A stretch of DNA of 9,987 nt from Seribacter sulfatis (GTDB taxonomy: Bacteria > Verrucomicrobiota > Verrucomicrobiia > Opitutales > Seribacteraceae), in assembly GCF_964187635.1 (NCBI RefSeq), contig NZ_CAXLMO010000106.1, forward strand, positions 1-9,987, read 5' to 3'. A program made the translations under genes and the position numbers. The notes under the pieces were generated by a model, which was given only the letters and a program-made list of their open reading frames with translations, was not told the origin of the DNA and ran no database searches. Shown here piece by piece: positions 1 through 7,600 of the stretch (position 1 is its first letter; each line of letters opens with the position of its first letter).

Positions 1-634
1 TTACCTTCATTCCAGATTATTAGAGCGTTCCGCCAGACTGAACGAAGATAATGGAAATGGTTCTCTTACGGCACTGCCCATTATCGAAACTCAAATGGGC
101 GATGTATCCGGTTATATCCCTACCAATGTAATTTCCATAACAGATGGACAAATTTTCCTCGAAACCGATCTTTTTAACAAAGGCATAAGACCAGCAGTTT
201 CGGTGGGGCTTTCTGTATCCAGAGTTGGTTCTGCCGCACAAATTAAAGCCTACAAGAAGGTGTCCGGAAAAGTTAAACTAGAACTTGCCCAATTTCGCGA
301 ATTGGCCGCTTTCTCTCAATTTGAATCAGATTTAGATGCAGCAACAAAAGCCCGCCTCGATCGTGGAGCTAGGATTGTTGAACTATTTAAGCAATCCGCC
401 TTTAATCCTGTTTCTGTAGAAATTCAAACGGCAGTGATGTGGGCTGTTCAAAATGATTTCTTTGATTCAATCGAAGTTTCGAATATAGCATCATCAGTTA
501 ATAGTTTAAAGGAATACCTCTCCACTCAAGGTACTGAGGCATGTGAAGAAATTTATAAATCTGGAAAACTGGAAAAAGAAACCGAGGAAAAACTTAGGTC
601 TGCGTTGGAGGATTGGAAGCGCACTCAATCCTAA
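1..634 (+). CDS. atpA: F1F0 ATP synthase subunit alpha, 3' part (truncated by the window edge)
   Basis: The reading frame is open from base 2 to the TAA ending at 634, giving the last 210 residues of the roughly 500-residue alpha subunit. The subunit forms the non-catalytic sites of the membrane-bound F1 head. The segment starts inside the nucleotide-binding domain (YLHSRLLER), runs through the conserved stretch GYIPTNVISITDGQIFLE, and contains the SVSRVGSAAQ segment whose Arg (about residue 74 of the fragment, codon 221-223) corresponds to the arginine finger that reaches the beta catalytic site. The C-terminal helical domain follows. An ATG at 95 is internal, not the start, because conserved alpha sequence continues upstream of it. 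One oddity is that the usual PA[IV]N signature reads PAVS (Asn to Ser). It is followed 23 bp later by atpG, the standard operon order. Family identity is certain. Confidence 0.98.
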   Translation, partial: YLHSRLLERSARLNEDNGNGSLTALPIIETQMGDVSGYIPTNVISITDGQIFLETDLFNKGIRPAVSVGLSVSRVGSAAQIKAYKKVSGKVKLELAQFRELAAFSQFESDLDAATKARLDRGARIVELFKQSAFNPVSVEIQTAVMWAVQNDFFDSIEVSNIASSVNSLKEYLSTQGTEACEEIYKSGKLEKETEEKLRSALEDWKRTQS

Positions 635-657
635 ATTTTTTAACACCTTTTTTGTAA

Positions 658-1533
658 ATGCCTAATACTCGAGACATTCGAATCAGAATTAAGGGGGTTA
701 AAAACACCCGTCAAATTACTCGTGCGATGCAGATGGTAGCCACATCGAAGATGAAAAAGGCACAGGATTCTGCTCGTTCGGGCAGACCCTATGCTATGTT
801 ACTCGCTGATATCATCGGCACTATTGCGGATGAATTTGAAGAGGTTACGCAATCATATTTTATTGAAAGGCCAGTCAAACACAGAGGTATATTAGTTGTT
901 AGCACGGATAAAGGATTATGCGGCGGACTAAATGGTAATCTCTTTCGCGAACTTTCTAAAATTGATAATTCAGCTAAATTTGTTTCTATTGGAAAAAGAG
1001 CCTCTCAGTATTTATCTCGAACAAGAAGAGATTTACTAGCTGATTTTTCGATACCAGACAAACCCACCTTTGCCGACATCAGGAATATTGTAGAATTTAT
1101 GCTTCGAAGCTATGATGAAGGTAGAATAGATACGATAGAAGTGGTTTACACCAGTTTCATCAACACACTAAGGCAGGAACCGGAGCTTATCCGTCTTTTC
1201 CCCCTGAACGACTTGGATTCAATGGTCGAAAAATTACACAGCCGTTTTCAATCTGATTCTTCTCCCTACCCAAAGGATAATAGAGAAATTTTAATTGAAA
1301 ATAAAGATGTAGTATTAGCAGAATTAGCGAGTCTCTACCTCAAACAAGAAATTTTTCAACTTATTTTAGAATCACAAGCGTCTGAACACAGTGCACGGAT
1401 GGTTGCCATGAAGAGTGCCACTGATAATGCGGGTTCTCTCATTGACGATCTTACTTTACAATATAATCGAGCGAGACAAGCTGCGATTACACAAGAAATT
1501 CTAGAAATTTCTGCTGCCTCCTTCTCTCAATAA
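658..1533 (+). CDS. atpG: F1F0 ATP synthase subunit gamma
   Basis: This 291-residue protein has the normal length for the gamma subunit, the central rotor shaft that turns inside the alpha3beta3 ring and couples proton flow to ATP synthesis. The family-typical N-terminal helix is clear (IRIRIKGVKNTRQITRAMQM, then KMKKAQ). The Rossmann-like middle contains STDKGLCGGLN near residues 82-92. The C-terminal helix carries the conserved SARMVAMKSATDNA and ends in QEILEISAA; the two terminal helices form the coiled-coil shaft. The ATG at 658 is the natural start because MPNTRDIR matches the usual gamma N-terminus. No Shine-Dalgarno is visible; the upstream bases are T-rich. It sits between atpA (23 bp) and atpD (21 bp) and is presumably cotranscribed. 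No anomalies seen. Confidence 0.98.
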   Translation: MPNTRDIRIRIKGVKNTRQITRAMQMVATSKMKKAQDSARSGRPYAMLLADIIGTIADEFEEVTQSYFIERPVKHRGILVVSTDKGLCGGLNGNLFRELSKIDNSAKFVSIGKRASQYLSRTRRDLLADFSIPDKPTFADIRNIVEFMLRSYDEGRIDTIEVVYTSFINTLRQEPELIRLFPLNDLDSMVEKLHSRFQSDSSPYPKDNREILIENKDVVLAELASLYLKQEIFQLILESQASEHSARMVAMKSATDNAGSLIDDLTLQYNRARQAAITQEILEISAASFSQ

Positions 1534-1554
1534 CTCTTATACCTTTATAATAAA

Positions 1555-2991
1555 ATGGATATCGAAAACTCAAATCTCGGTAAAATTGTTCAAGTCATTG
1601 GTGCTGTTGTGGATGCTGAATTCCCAGAGGGTTCAACTCCGAAAATTTATGATGCACTTGAGGTCACTTATTCTGTCCCAGGATTAGAAGAGGGCAAAAA
1701 GCTCGTTCTCGAAACCCAACAGCACTTGGGTAGTAACCGAGTTCGTTCTGTTGCTATGTCATCTACTGAAGGATTGGTTCGGGGAACTGAAGTCCTTAAC
1801 ACAGGAGCTCCTATCTCCGTTCCAGTGGGAGAGAAAGTTCTTGGGCGTATTTTTAATGTGGTTGGAGATACTGTAGATAACAAAGGACCATGCGGGCATG
1901 AAGAAACTCGCCCGATTCACCGAGCTGCTCCAGAATTAATGGACCAAGACACTGAGGCAAACATCCTCGAAACTGGAATCAAGGTCATTGACTTGATTTG
2001 TCCGTTCATTAAAGGAGGAAAAGTAGGTGCTTTCGGTGGTGCAGGCGTTGGTAAGACCGTTGTTATTATGGAACTTATTAATAATATCGCAAAAGCCCAT
2101 GGTGGATATTCGGTTTTTGCCGGGGTAGGGGAGAGATCGCGCGAAGGTAATGACCTCTACCAAGAAATGTCTGAAGCAGGAGTTATTAATCAAGATGACA
2201 TATCAAAGTCTAAAGTAGCCTTGGTTTATGGCCAGATGAATGAACCTCCCGGAGCTCGGATGCGTGTAGCGCTATCCGGTTTAACAATGGCAGAATACTT
2301 TCGAGATGAAATGGGGCAGGATGTATTGTTATTTGTAGATAATATTTTCCGGTTTTCACAAGCAGGCTCAGAAGTTTCTGCTCTTCTTGGAAGATCTCCC
2401 TCCGCTGTTGGTTACCAACCCACACTTTCCGAAGAAATGGGAATTCTACAAGAACGAATTACTTCGACCAAAAAGGGCTCTATTACTTCTTTCCAGGCAG
2501 TTTATGTCCCTGCGGATGATCTTACTGATCCAGCACCTGCTAATACATTTGCTCACCTTGATTCCACTATCGTTTTAGAACGTTCAATCGCAGAACTTGG
2601 GATCTATCCTGCGGTAGACCCTCTTTCATCCGTCTCGAATGCACTCTCGCCCGATATTGTTGGTGAGGAACACTTCGCAGTCGCACGTGGAGTTCAGGAA
2701 GTACTTCAGTCTTACAAGGACTTACAGGATATCATTGCAATCCTCGGCTTAGACGAATTATCACCCGAACAAAAACAAACTGTTTTTCGTGCCAGGAAGA
2801 TTCAAAAGTTTTTATCCCAACCCTTTCATGTTGCTGAAGTTTTCACAGGGGTTGCTGGTCAATATGTTTCCGTAAAGGATACTATCAAGGGATTTAAAAT
2901 GATTCTAGACGGCGACTTGGATGAGGTATCTGAAAATGATTTCTACATGAAAGGCGGAATTGACGGGGTTATAAACCAAGAAAATTCCTAA
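1555..2991 (+). CDS. atpD: F1F0 ATP synthase subunit beta (catalytic)
   Basis: This 478-residue protein is the catalytic beta subunit, which makes or hydrolyses ATP at the alpha/beta interfaces of F1. Visible motifs are the Walker A loop GGAGVGKT at residues 161-168, the catalytic glutamate in GERSREGNDLY (about E193), Walker B ending in LLFVD (about D262), the DELSEEQ-type region present as DELSPEQKQ, and the adenine-stacking Tyr in IYPAVDPL (about Y351). The PAVDPLSSVS stretch keeps the alpha/beta ATPase signature. Compared with the shortest beta subunits there is a small N-terminal extension (MDIENSN) before GKIVQVIGAVVD. The start at 1555 has an A/T-rich leader (CTTTATAATAAA) and no Shine-Dalgarno. 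It lies 21 bp after atpG and 19 bp before atpC. Everything needed for catalysis appears intact. Confidence 0.99.
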   Translation: MDIENSNLGKIVQVIGAVVDAEFPEGSTPKIYDALEVTYSVPGLEEGKKLVLETQQHLGSNRVRSVAMSSTEGLVRGTEVLNTGAPISVPVGEKVLGRIFNVVGDTVDNKGPCGHEETRPIHRAAPELMDQDTEANILETGIKVIDLICPFIKGGKVGAFGGAGVGKTVVIMELINNIAKAHGGYSVFAGVGERSREGNDLYQEMSEAGVINQDDISKSKVALVYGQMNEPPGARMRVALSGLTMAEYFRDEMGQDVLLFVDNIFRFSQAGSEVSALLGRSPSAVGYQPTLSEEMGILQERITSTKKGSITSFQAVYVPADDLTDPAPANTFAHLDSTIVLERSIAELGIYPAVDPLSSVSNALSPDIVGEEHFAVARGVQEVLQSYKDLQDIIAILGLDELSPEQKQTVFRARKIQKFLSQPFHVAEVFTGVAGQYVSVKDTIKGFKMILDGDLDEVSENDFYMKGGIDGVINQENS

Positions 2992-3010
2992 TTATTACCG
3001 AGTTCAAAAG

Positions 3011-3424
3011 ATGCCAGTTATCCTAGAAATTGTTACTCCAGATTCAATCGCCTTTTCGGAAGAGGTTGAACATGTAGTGGTACCAACAGTTAATGGAAAG
3101 ATCGATTTATTACCAAAGCATATTCCGATCATTGATCGAGTAATAGCGGGTGACATCAAAATTAAATGGAACGGTGAAGAGAAAATTTTGGCGATCGGTT
3201 CAGGATTTGTTGAATCATACGGAAATAAGGTCTCTATTATAGTCGATCAAGCAGTGGATGTGTCCAACGAGGACGAACTTGCGATTGAAGAAGCTACTAA
3301 CAGGGCAAAAATTGCCTTGGAGGAAGGTAAGAAAAGTAACCTCGACCAATCACAAATTGATTTGCTCGAAGCCGCTGCCCGCTTTGAAATGGCAAAGAAA
3401 ATTGCCCGAAAAAAATCTAGATAA
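3011..3424 (+). CDS. atpC: F1F0 ATP synthase subunit epsilon
   Basis: This 137-residue protein is the epsilon subunit, which binds gamma at the foot of the central stalk and in many bacteria inhibits ATP hydrolysis. The N-terminal beta-sandwich is recognisable: LEIVTPD at the start, VVPTVNGKIDLLPKHIPII in place of the classic GE(L/I)G(V/I)LP.H segment, and an AIGSGFVE strand. The C-terminal helical hairpin is present (residues about 88-137, rich in Glu, Ala and Lys). The glycine-rich segment is somewhat divergent (VNGKIDLLPKH), but position, length and fold pattern fit. It closes the operon 19 bp after atpD. The preceding bases (ACCGAGTTCAAAAG) hold no convincing Shine-Dalgarno. The C-terminal domain is full length, so regulatory inhibition is possible, though this is inferred only. 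Confidence 0.95.
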   Translation: MPVILEIVTPDSIAFSEEVEHVVVPTVNGKIDLLPKHIPIIDRVIAGDIKIKWNGEEKILAIGSGFVESYGNKVSIIVDQAVDVSNEDELAIEEATNRAKIALEEGKKSNLDQSQIDLLEAAARFEMAKKIARKKSR

Positions 3425-3445
3425 TACTAGTTTCTTCTTTTTGCA

Positions 3446-3558
3446 TTAGTAAATGTATAAAAGCTGCCCTGTTATGGCATGATTATCAGTTAGTAAATAT
3501 TTTTTTCTTTAATTCCTTGCAATTTCATTCAAGGTACAACTGAGTAGTAAGGTAGTAA
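3446..3558. repeat. Four copies of TAGTAA in the atpC downstream spacer
   Basis: The hexamer TAGTAA occurs at 3447-3452, 3491-3496, 3545-3550 and 3553-3558. The first two sit in a longer identical 9-mer, TTAGTAAAT (3446-3454 and 3490-3498), and the last two are 8 bp apart in tandem. Some enrichment is expected in such AT-rich DNA, so these may be chance. They could also be binding sites upstream of the next gene. Confidence 0.3.
3515..3534. repeat. Short inverted repeat CCTTG/CAAGG
   Basis: CCTTG (3515-3519) is perfectly complementary to CAAGG (3530-3534) across a 10-nt loop. It follows a run of seven T at 3501-3507, so it is not in the terminator arrangement for atpC. It is one of two stem-forming elements in the leader of the gene starting at 3607. 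Confidence 0.3.
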
Positions 3559-3588
3559 TTTGTAATTCCGTGCCCAATTCAAATTACT
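3554..3588. repeat. 9-bp perfect inverted repeat upstream of the acidic hypothetical gene
   Basis: AGTAATTTG (3554-3562) and CAAATTACT (3580-3588) are exact reverse complements separated by 17 bp, ending 18 bp before the ATG at 3607. The geometry could be a dimeric regulator operator with widely spaced half-sites or an RNA hairpin in the leader. The sequence cannot decide between these, and AT-richness raises the chance of coincidence. Confidence 0.4.
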
Positions 3589-3606
3589 TTAAATCATCAT
3601 TGCCCA

Positions 3607-4284
3607 ATGAGAAAAAATATAGAACGCGAACCTGATTTAATTGAGTTCAAGGTTAACTACACCCTAGATGGGGATTTACCTTTAGAAAAGTACTTTTCAT
3701 CCTACAATTCAACGGACGCACTCAAGGCTTTTGCTCAATCTTGCGTTAAATATCTTGCTGAGAAACCGATATCTGATCTCGAGATGAGATGCTTCACCTG
3801 TGCATTTGCAAATCCCGAGGAGCAATATTTGCAACAACCTGCACCAATTCCCTTGCCGGACCCAATACCCGAATTTGACCAAAACGAGTTGGATAGTCCC
3901 GCATTAGAGTTTACCGAAGAACCAATTACCGAATTGGAGATTACTTCACTTGCTGGGAACGATGATACTCAGGAAATAGTGGATGCACCTGAAGGAGTAG
4001 AGGAAGAAATAGATATTTTCGCGCCGCCTGTCACAAAATCTGAAAAAGTAGATCCTCGCCTAAAGCATGCCGAGCTAGTGGCCGAATATTCAGCAAATGT
4101 GAACAATATCCAAATTGAAAACCAAAAGAATTTAGAAGAATATAAAAACTTGATTTTAAAAACTAATTTACGAATTAAAGAAATTTTACAAAGAATTAAT
4201 GTTCTAGAAATTTCAGAATATTTCAAATGGTCTGACAAATGGACGGATGTTCCATTACCCACATATTCAAGTCTGGTTCAATAA
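3607..4284 (+). CDS. Unrecognised acidic protein with C-terminal coiled-coil-like region
   Basis: I do not recognise this 225-residue protein. Three parts are visible. Residues 1-75 look like a small folded domain (FKVNYTLDGDLPLEKYF near 14-30) with cysteines at 46, 62 and 65, the last two as CFTC. Residues 76-150 form a proline-rich then strongly acidic, low-complexity linker with about 21 Asp/Glu and only two Lys. Residues about 150-205 are a Lys/Glu/Asn-rich helical stretch with regularly spaced Leu/Ile (NLEEYKNLILKTNLRIKEIL), suggesting a coiled coil. There is no signal peptide or membrane segment, so it is probably cytoplasmic. The ATG at 3607 lacks a Shine-Dalgarno, like most genes here. 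It is separated from atpC by 182 bp containing inverted repeats, and converges on the tRNA. A scaffold or adaptor role would be speculation. Confidence 0.85.
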   Translation: MRKNIEREPDLIEFKVNYTLDGDLPLEKYFSSYNSTDALKAFAQSCVKYLAEKPISDLEMRCFTCAFANPEEQYLQQPAPIPLPDPIPEFDQNELDSPALEFTEEPITELEITSLAGNDDTQEIVDAPEGVEEEIDIFAPPVTKSEKVDPRLKHAELVAEYSANVNNIQIENQKNLEEYKNLILKTNLRIKEILQRINVLEISEYFKWSDKWTDVPLPTYSSLVQ

Positions 4285-4304
4285 ACCTTCCATTTTGAAC
4301 GGTT
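4284..4304. terminator. Bidirectional stem-loop between convergent genes
   Basis: AACCTTC (4284-4290) can pair with GAA-C-GGTT (4297-4304), with the C at 4300 bulged and CATTTT as loop: 7 bp in total. It begins on the last base of the hypothetical gene's stop codon and lies just past the 3' end of the minus-strand tRNA, so it could serve either. No strong T tract follows on either strand, so it would be a weak intrinsic terminator. Confidence 0.35.
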
Positions 4305-4309
4305 AAGAA

Positions 4310-4386
4310 TGGTGGGCCCTGTCGGGCTCGAACCGACGACCTGGCGATTATGAGTCGCATGCTCTAACCAACTGAGCTAAGGGCCC
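4310..4386 (-). tRNA. tRNA-Ile2 (anticodon CAT, expected lysidine-modified)
   Basis: On the minus strand the 77-nt sequence, including an encoded 3' CCA (4312-4310), folds into a full cloverleaf. It has acceptor GGGCCCT/AGGGCCC, D stem GCTC/GAGC, anticodon loop CTCATAA with anticodon CAT at 4352-4350, T stem GTCGG/CCGAC with loop TTCGAGC, and discriminator A73. The anticodon alone suggests methionine, but the arm (GCGACTCATAATCGC) matches the minor isoleucine tRNA of E. coli (ileX type). C4:G69 and C5:G68, acceptor-stem determinants recognised by the lysidine synthetase TilS, are both present. The first pair of the initiator tRNA is normally unpaired, but here it is G1:C72, and the three G:C pairs typical of the initiator anticodon stem are absent, so it is not the initiator. 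The top anticodon-stem pair 27-43 is U-C, a mismatch. If modified, it reads AUA codons as Ile. Confidence 0.95.
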
Positions 4387-4630
4387 TCAAACCCGAACAC
4401 TACAGATACAAAAAATTTGTTCAAGCATGTTATATTAGACAATAAAAGTTTACGAGCTAGGCGAAAACGATTCGAGGCAGTTTCATATTACAATACCATC
4501 AATCATTAATTGGTTTCAATCAGATTTTTTGTTACGAATTGTATAAATTTTAGTTACTTTACCTCTTTCAAGAATTACGGCATGTTGTCTGCTCTTATTG
4601 ATATCCAACTTTAATAAAATACAGTTATCT
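4387..4630. other. AT-rich spacer between the tRNA and the large + strand gene
   Basis: No gene is visible here. The left end carries the candidate tRNA promoter. On the + strand TATAAA at 4542-4547, about 85 bp before the ATG at 4631, could be a -10 element, but I see no matching -35. No Shine-Dalgarno precedes the ATG. Apart from that I see nothing in this stretch. Confidence 0.4.
4397..4424 (-). promoter_or_regulatory. Candidate sigma70-type promoter for the tRNA
   Basis: On the minus strand TTGAAC (4424-4419) and TAGTGT (4402-4397) are spaced 16 bp, with the -10 ending about 10 nt before the tRNA 5' end. Position and spacing fit a promoter driving the tRNA directly. Match quality is moderate and nothing confirms it. 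Confidence 0.4.
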
Positions 4631-7600
4631 ATGAAATTCGTTGATCTTAAAAGTATGCAATTAGCACTCGGAATTGACACGAGTTACTCACCAGAATCAG
4701 TTGAATATAAAGAACTGGTTAATTATGCGAATCTCAAGCTCGCCACCCTTGCCCTACCAACTGTTGGCGATCAAAGTAATAACTCGGCACTGCAGTTAAG
4801 TAGTTCATTAATTAAAGAATATCGCGAGAAGGTAAGACTACTTCAAGGCCACCTTTGTCCGACTGATAAACGAATCCAAGATTTCCTCGATCGCCTTCTC
4901 GGTATAGACAGACCAAGTATTCCGACCGAATCATTTGTACTTGATCGCCATGGGTTAGCGAGAATTACTTCACTTCCCCTTAATAAAAACTCATTTCAGT
5001 CTACAATTATTTCATCTCATCGCCTTGCCCAAGGTGTTCTTCATAATCCTTCACGAGATAGAAGGACAACGTCCGGAGTCTTTCATGTCGCTGATGTCGG
5101 TCTTCCCGCCCCTGATGATAAAAAGGTTGTTCCATTAAAAGCGGCAAAAGAATTACTCAGAATTGCACTTAATCCACCCGAGGAAGATATGGTTTTTCCC
5201 TTTGCTTCAAAAGAAGTTGATCCTGCCAAGTGCTGGGTTTCTCTTCTTTTACGTCCAGTTGTTTGCCCAAGTGTAGATGGATTTATTCGTGAAAAGTCTA
5301 TGGAAGTAAGATTTTTTGCTCCCGGGGGTTGTGTTGCAAACTTAGACTTTGTTGAAAGTATCTTTGGTAATGGAGGTGACCCTTTTTTAGCAGAAAATGA
5401 CGCGGGCTTGGATATTGAAGGCTGGACCGGACATACAGGATGTGTAATCGTGGCACCCCATTTAGCCGGAACACCTAAGAAGTTACTCCAGTTACCCAAA
5501 AAGTGTGATGCTACTGACAGGCAAATTCGAGACGGCATGTATTTTGATGATCCAGATGAAGCCTACAACGGAGGCGATCCTTTCAAACTTACGTTTCGAG
5601 ATTCATCAGGAATGATAGTAACCATTCTTGCCGATAACTACTTCGGGTATTGTAAGAAGGAAGTTAAAACACAAATAAGCTTTTCAGCCAATTTATCGGG
5701 TCTTGGCGAAGAGGAACATGCGGGAGGTGCTGTAGTCTTTCCTAGCTACGACTTGGGAGAAGAATTCAATCCTCTCGAAATTTTACCTCCCACTCCACAA
5801 ACGTTTTCTGACACATTGTCAGTTATGGGATGCTCCATGAATGACCTGCAGAACGGCCATCTTGTTGACCCGTCTTTCAAATCAATTATTTATCTTCCAG
5901 AAAATGCCGTTTTCAGCCTGAGGGAACAAAGCATTAATTGGGAAGGGGAGGGCAAGGAATCTTACTGCTTAAGAATGCAACCAGACTTTGCCTATATTTT
6001 ACCATCTGGCTACAAGGTTGAAATGAAAAAGGCTGAACATAATGGCCCCTGGAAATTAATTGGAACGGTAGGAGAAGGATTTTTATGCCACAAGCCATGT
6101 ACTGTTTCAGGGGGAGGAAAGTCTGAAATATCAAAGCCAATTACCGATGCCATAGTAAGTGGTCCAGTCTATGTTGCTGATTGGGAAAAAGATATGGCGA
6201 TGACGAAAGAACTTTTTAAAAAGGATTTTTCAAACCGGTTTATAGAACCCGAAAAACATGATCTTCGAAATCGGCCAATTTTAAGCCCCCGTCGTTCACT
6301 TGGCTCAGTTATTAAACTGCTTACACCCTCTCGATCTTTATACACGGAAGATTTTAATAAATGGTTAGAATCTATTCCACAAAGAGTTAAAGATTTAATT
6401 TTGATCGTAAAGAGGAGACATCGAGTTGAATGGGGTGAAAATTGGGAAGAAGCATTCAGCGTTGATTCAGTCAACGGACAACCCGCCAATGAATTAAGAT
6501 ACCTCGGTACTAAATTAATTACCCGGCATTTGCGTATCGGTTTTGATCAAAAAGGATCGTGGAGATTATTCGCTTTAAGGAAAGACTTTGTCCCAGCTAA
6601 TAAGATTTTAGCTGAAGATGATATCACTGCTTCCACATTGGCACCCACAAATCTCATTGAAAATATTGGACATGGGAATTTTAAGGAGTCTGCGAAGTTT
6701 GTTCATAATTGTGAATACAGATTATTCCAAAGACCAGATGATGCGATTATCAGAGGTTTTGATAAACAAACTGAAAAAGATATAGCAAGACCCGGGAACT
6801 TTATTAGTAATTTCGAACCCCTCTCAAAAAAAGACGCACAAGATCAAATCAGTAATACATTATCATTCGAAAACTATACAAAACCAATTAGGGAACTCAT
6901 TGAATCAGTGGCAGAAAGCCCTAAGGAAGACGTATCTTTTGTTTCTTCCGCAAATCCTCGAATTGTTGATGGAAAGCCCACCAAGAATCCTCGCTATCTT
7001 CAAACTAGACCAGATTTATTTGATCCACGATCGGTTTATCTTGCCACCGCTGGTACAAGATTAAAGAGAGGAATAAAAATTGAAAATTCGGTACTTTACC
7101 CAGTTCGTGCAGTTTTACCAGGAAGAAGGAATAATCCCGCGGATAAGAAAGCCAACATAAGGCCGCTATGCTGTTTTGCTCCCATCCATTACTTAGAGTT
7201 ACCCGAACTTTTTATGGATTATATTGTAAGCGTTACCGGTAAATCTCCTTCCACCACAGGAGCGGGTTCTGAAGGAGCGATGACGAAGAGTCCTTTCAAT
7301 GCTCTATTGCCCATACATGATCTTAATGCCGCTCTAATTTCATATGCGTCAACGGGCCAAGGTGCATTCGTCACATCTGCCGGATATGTGGGGCCAAAAT
7401 ACCAAGTGAATCATGACATTAGTCTTTTGATTCCTGAAATTTGGAGTAGGCTGCGAGATTTTGAAGGTAATCCCCAAGAAATGATCGCTAAAGGTTATTT
7501 AGAAAAAGTCCCGGATTTTTCTTATCAGGGTCAAAATCTGCCCACATCCCAGCTTGGATATAGAATTACTAGAAGATTTACTCATGAATTTCTAGGTAGA

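Noticed and set aside
2387..2578. 63-aa frame inside atpD
   Set aside because: Overlaps the conserved beta subunit in another frame; Leu/Pro-rich shadow.
3465..3507. Intrinsic terminator for the atp operon (TGCC/GGCA stem and a run of seven T)
   Set aside because: The stem is only 4 bp and the T run begins 21 nt after it, so this is not a credible intrinsic terminator.
3969..4262. 97-aa open frame antisense to the acidic hypothetical gene
   Set aside because: Its Ser/Phe/Leu-rich composition is what the reverse of an acidic Lys/Glu coding stretch gives; no start signal or motif.
4310..4386. Elongator or initiator tRNA-Met reading of the CAT tRNA
   Set aside because: The acceptor C4:G69/C5:G68 pairs and anticodon arm match Ile2. 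The G1:C72 pair and the absence of three G:C pairs at the base of the anticodon stem exclude an initiator.
4310..4386. tRNA as integration site of a mobile element linked to the small integrase-like protein
   Set aside because: No copy of the tRNA 3' end is seen near the right edge or elsewhere in the window, and no recombinase catalytic domain is present.
4598..4630. TTG start extending the large gene by 11 residues
   Set aside because: TTG without Shine-Dalgarno is less likely than ATG 4631, and the added residues show no conserved character. It cannot be excluded.
5083..5538. 151-aa open frame antisense to the large gene
   Set aside because: It lies wholly opposite a strongly conserved part of the large ORF, has Ser/Pro-rich shadow composition and no recognisable domain.
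6169..6489. 106-aa open frame antisense to the large gene
   Set aside because: Complement shadow of conserved coding sequence, no domain and no ribosome binding site.
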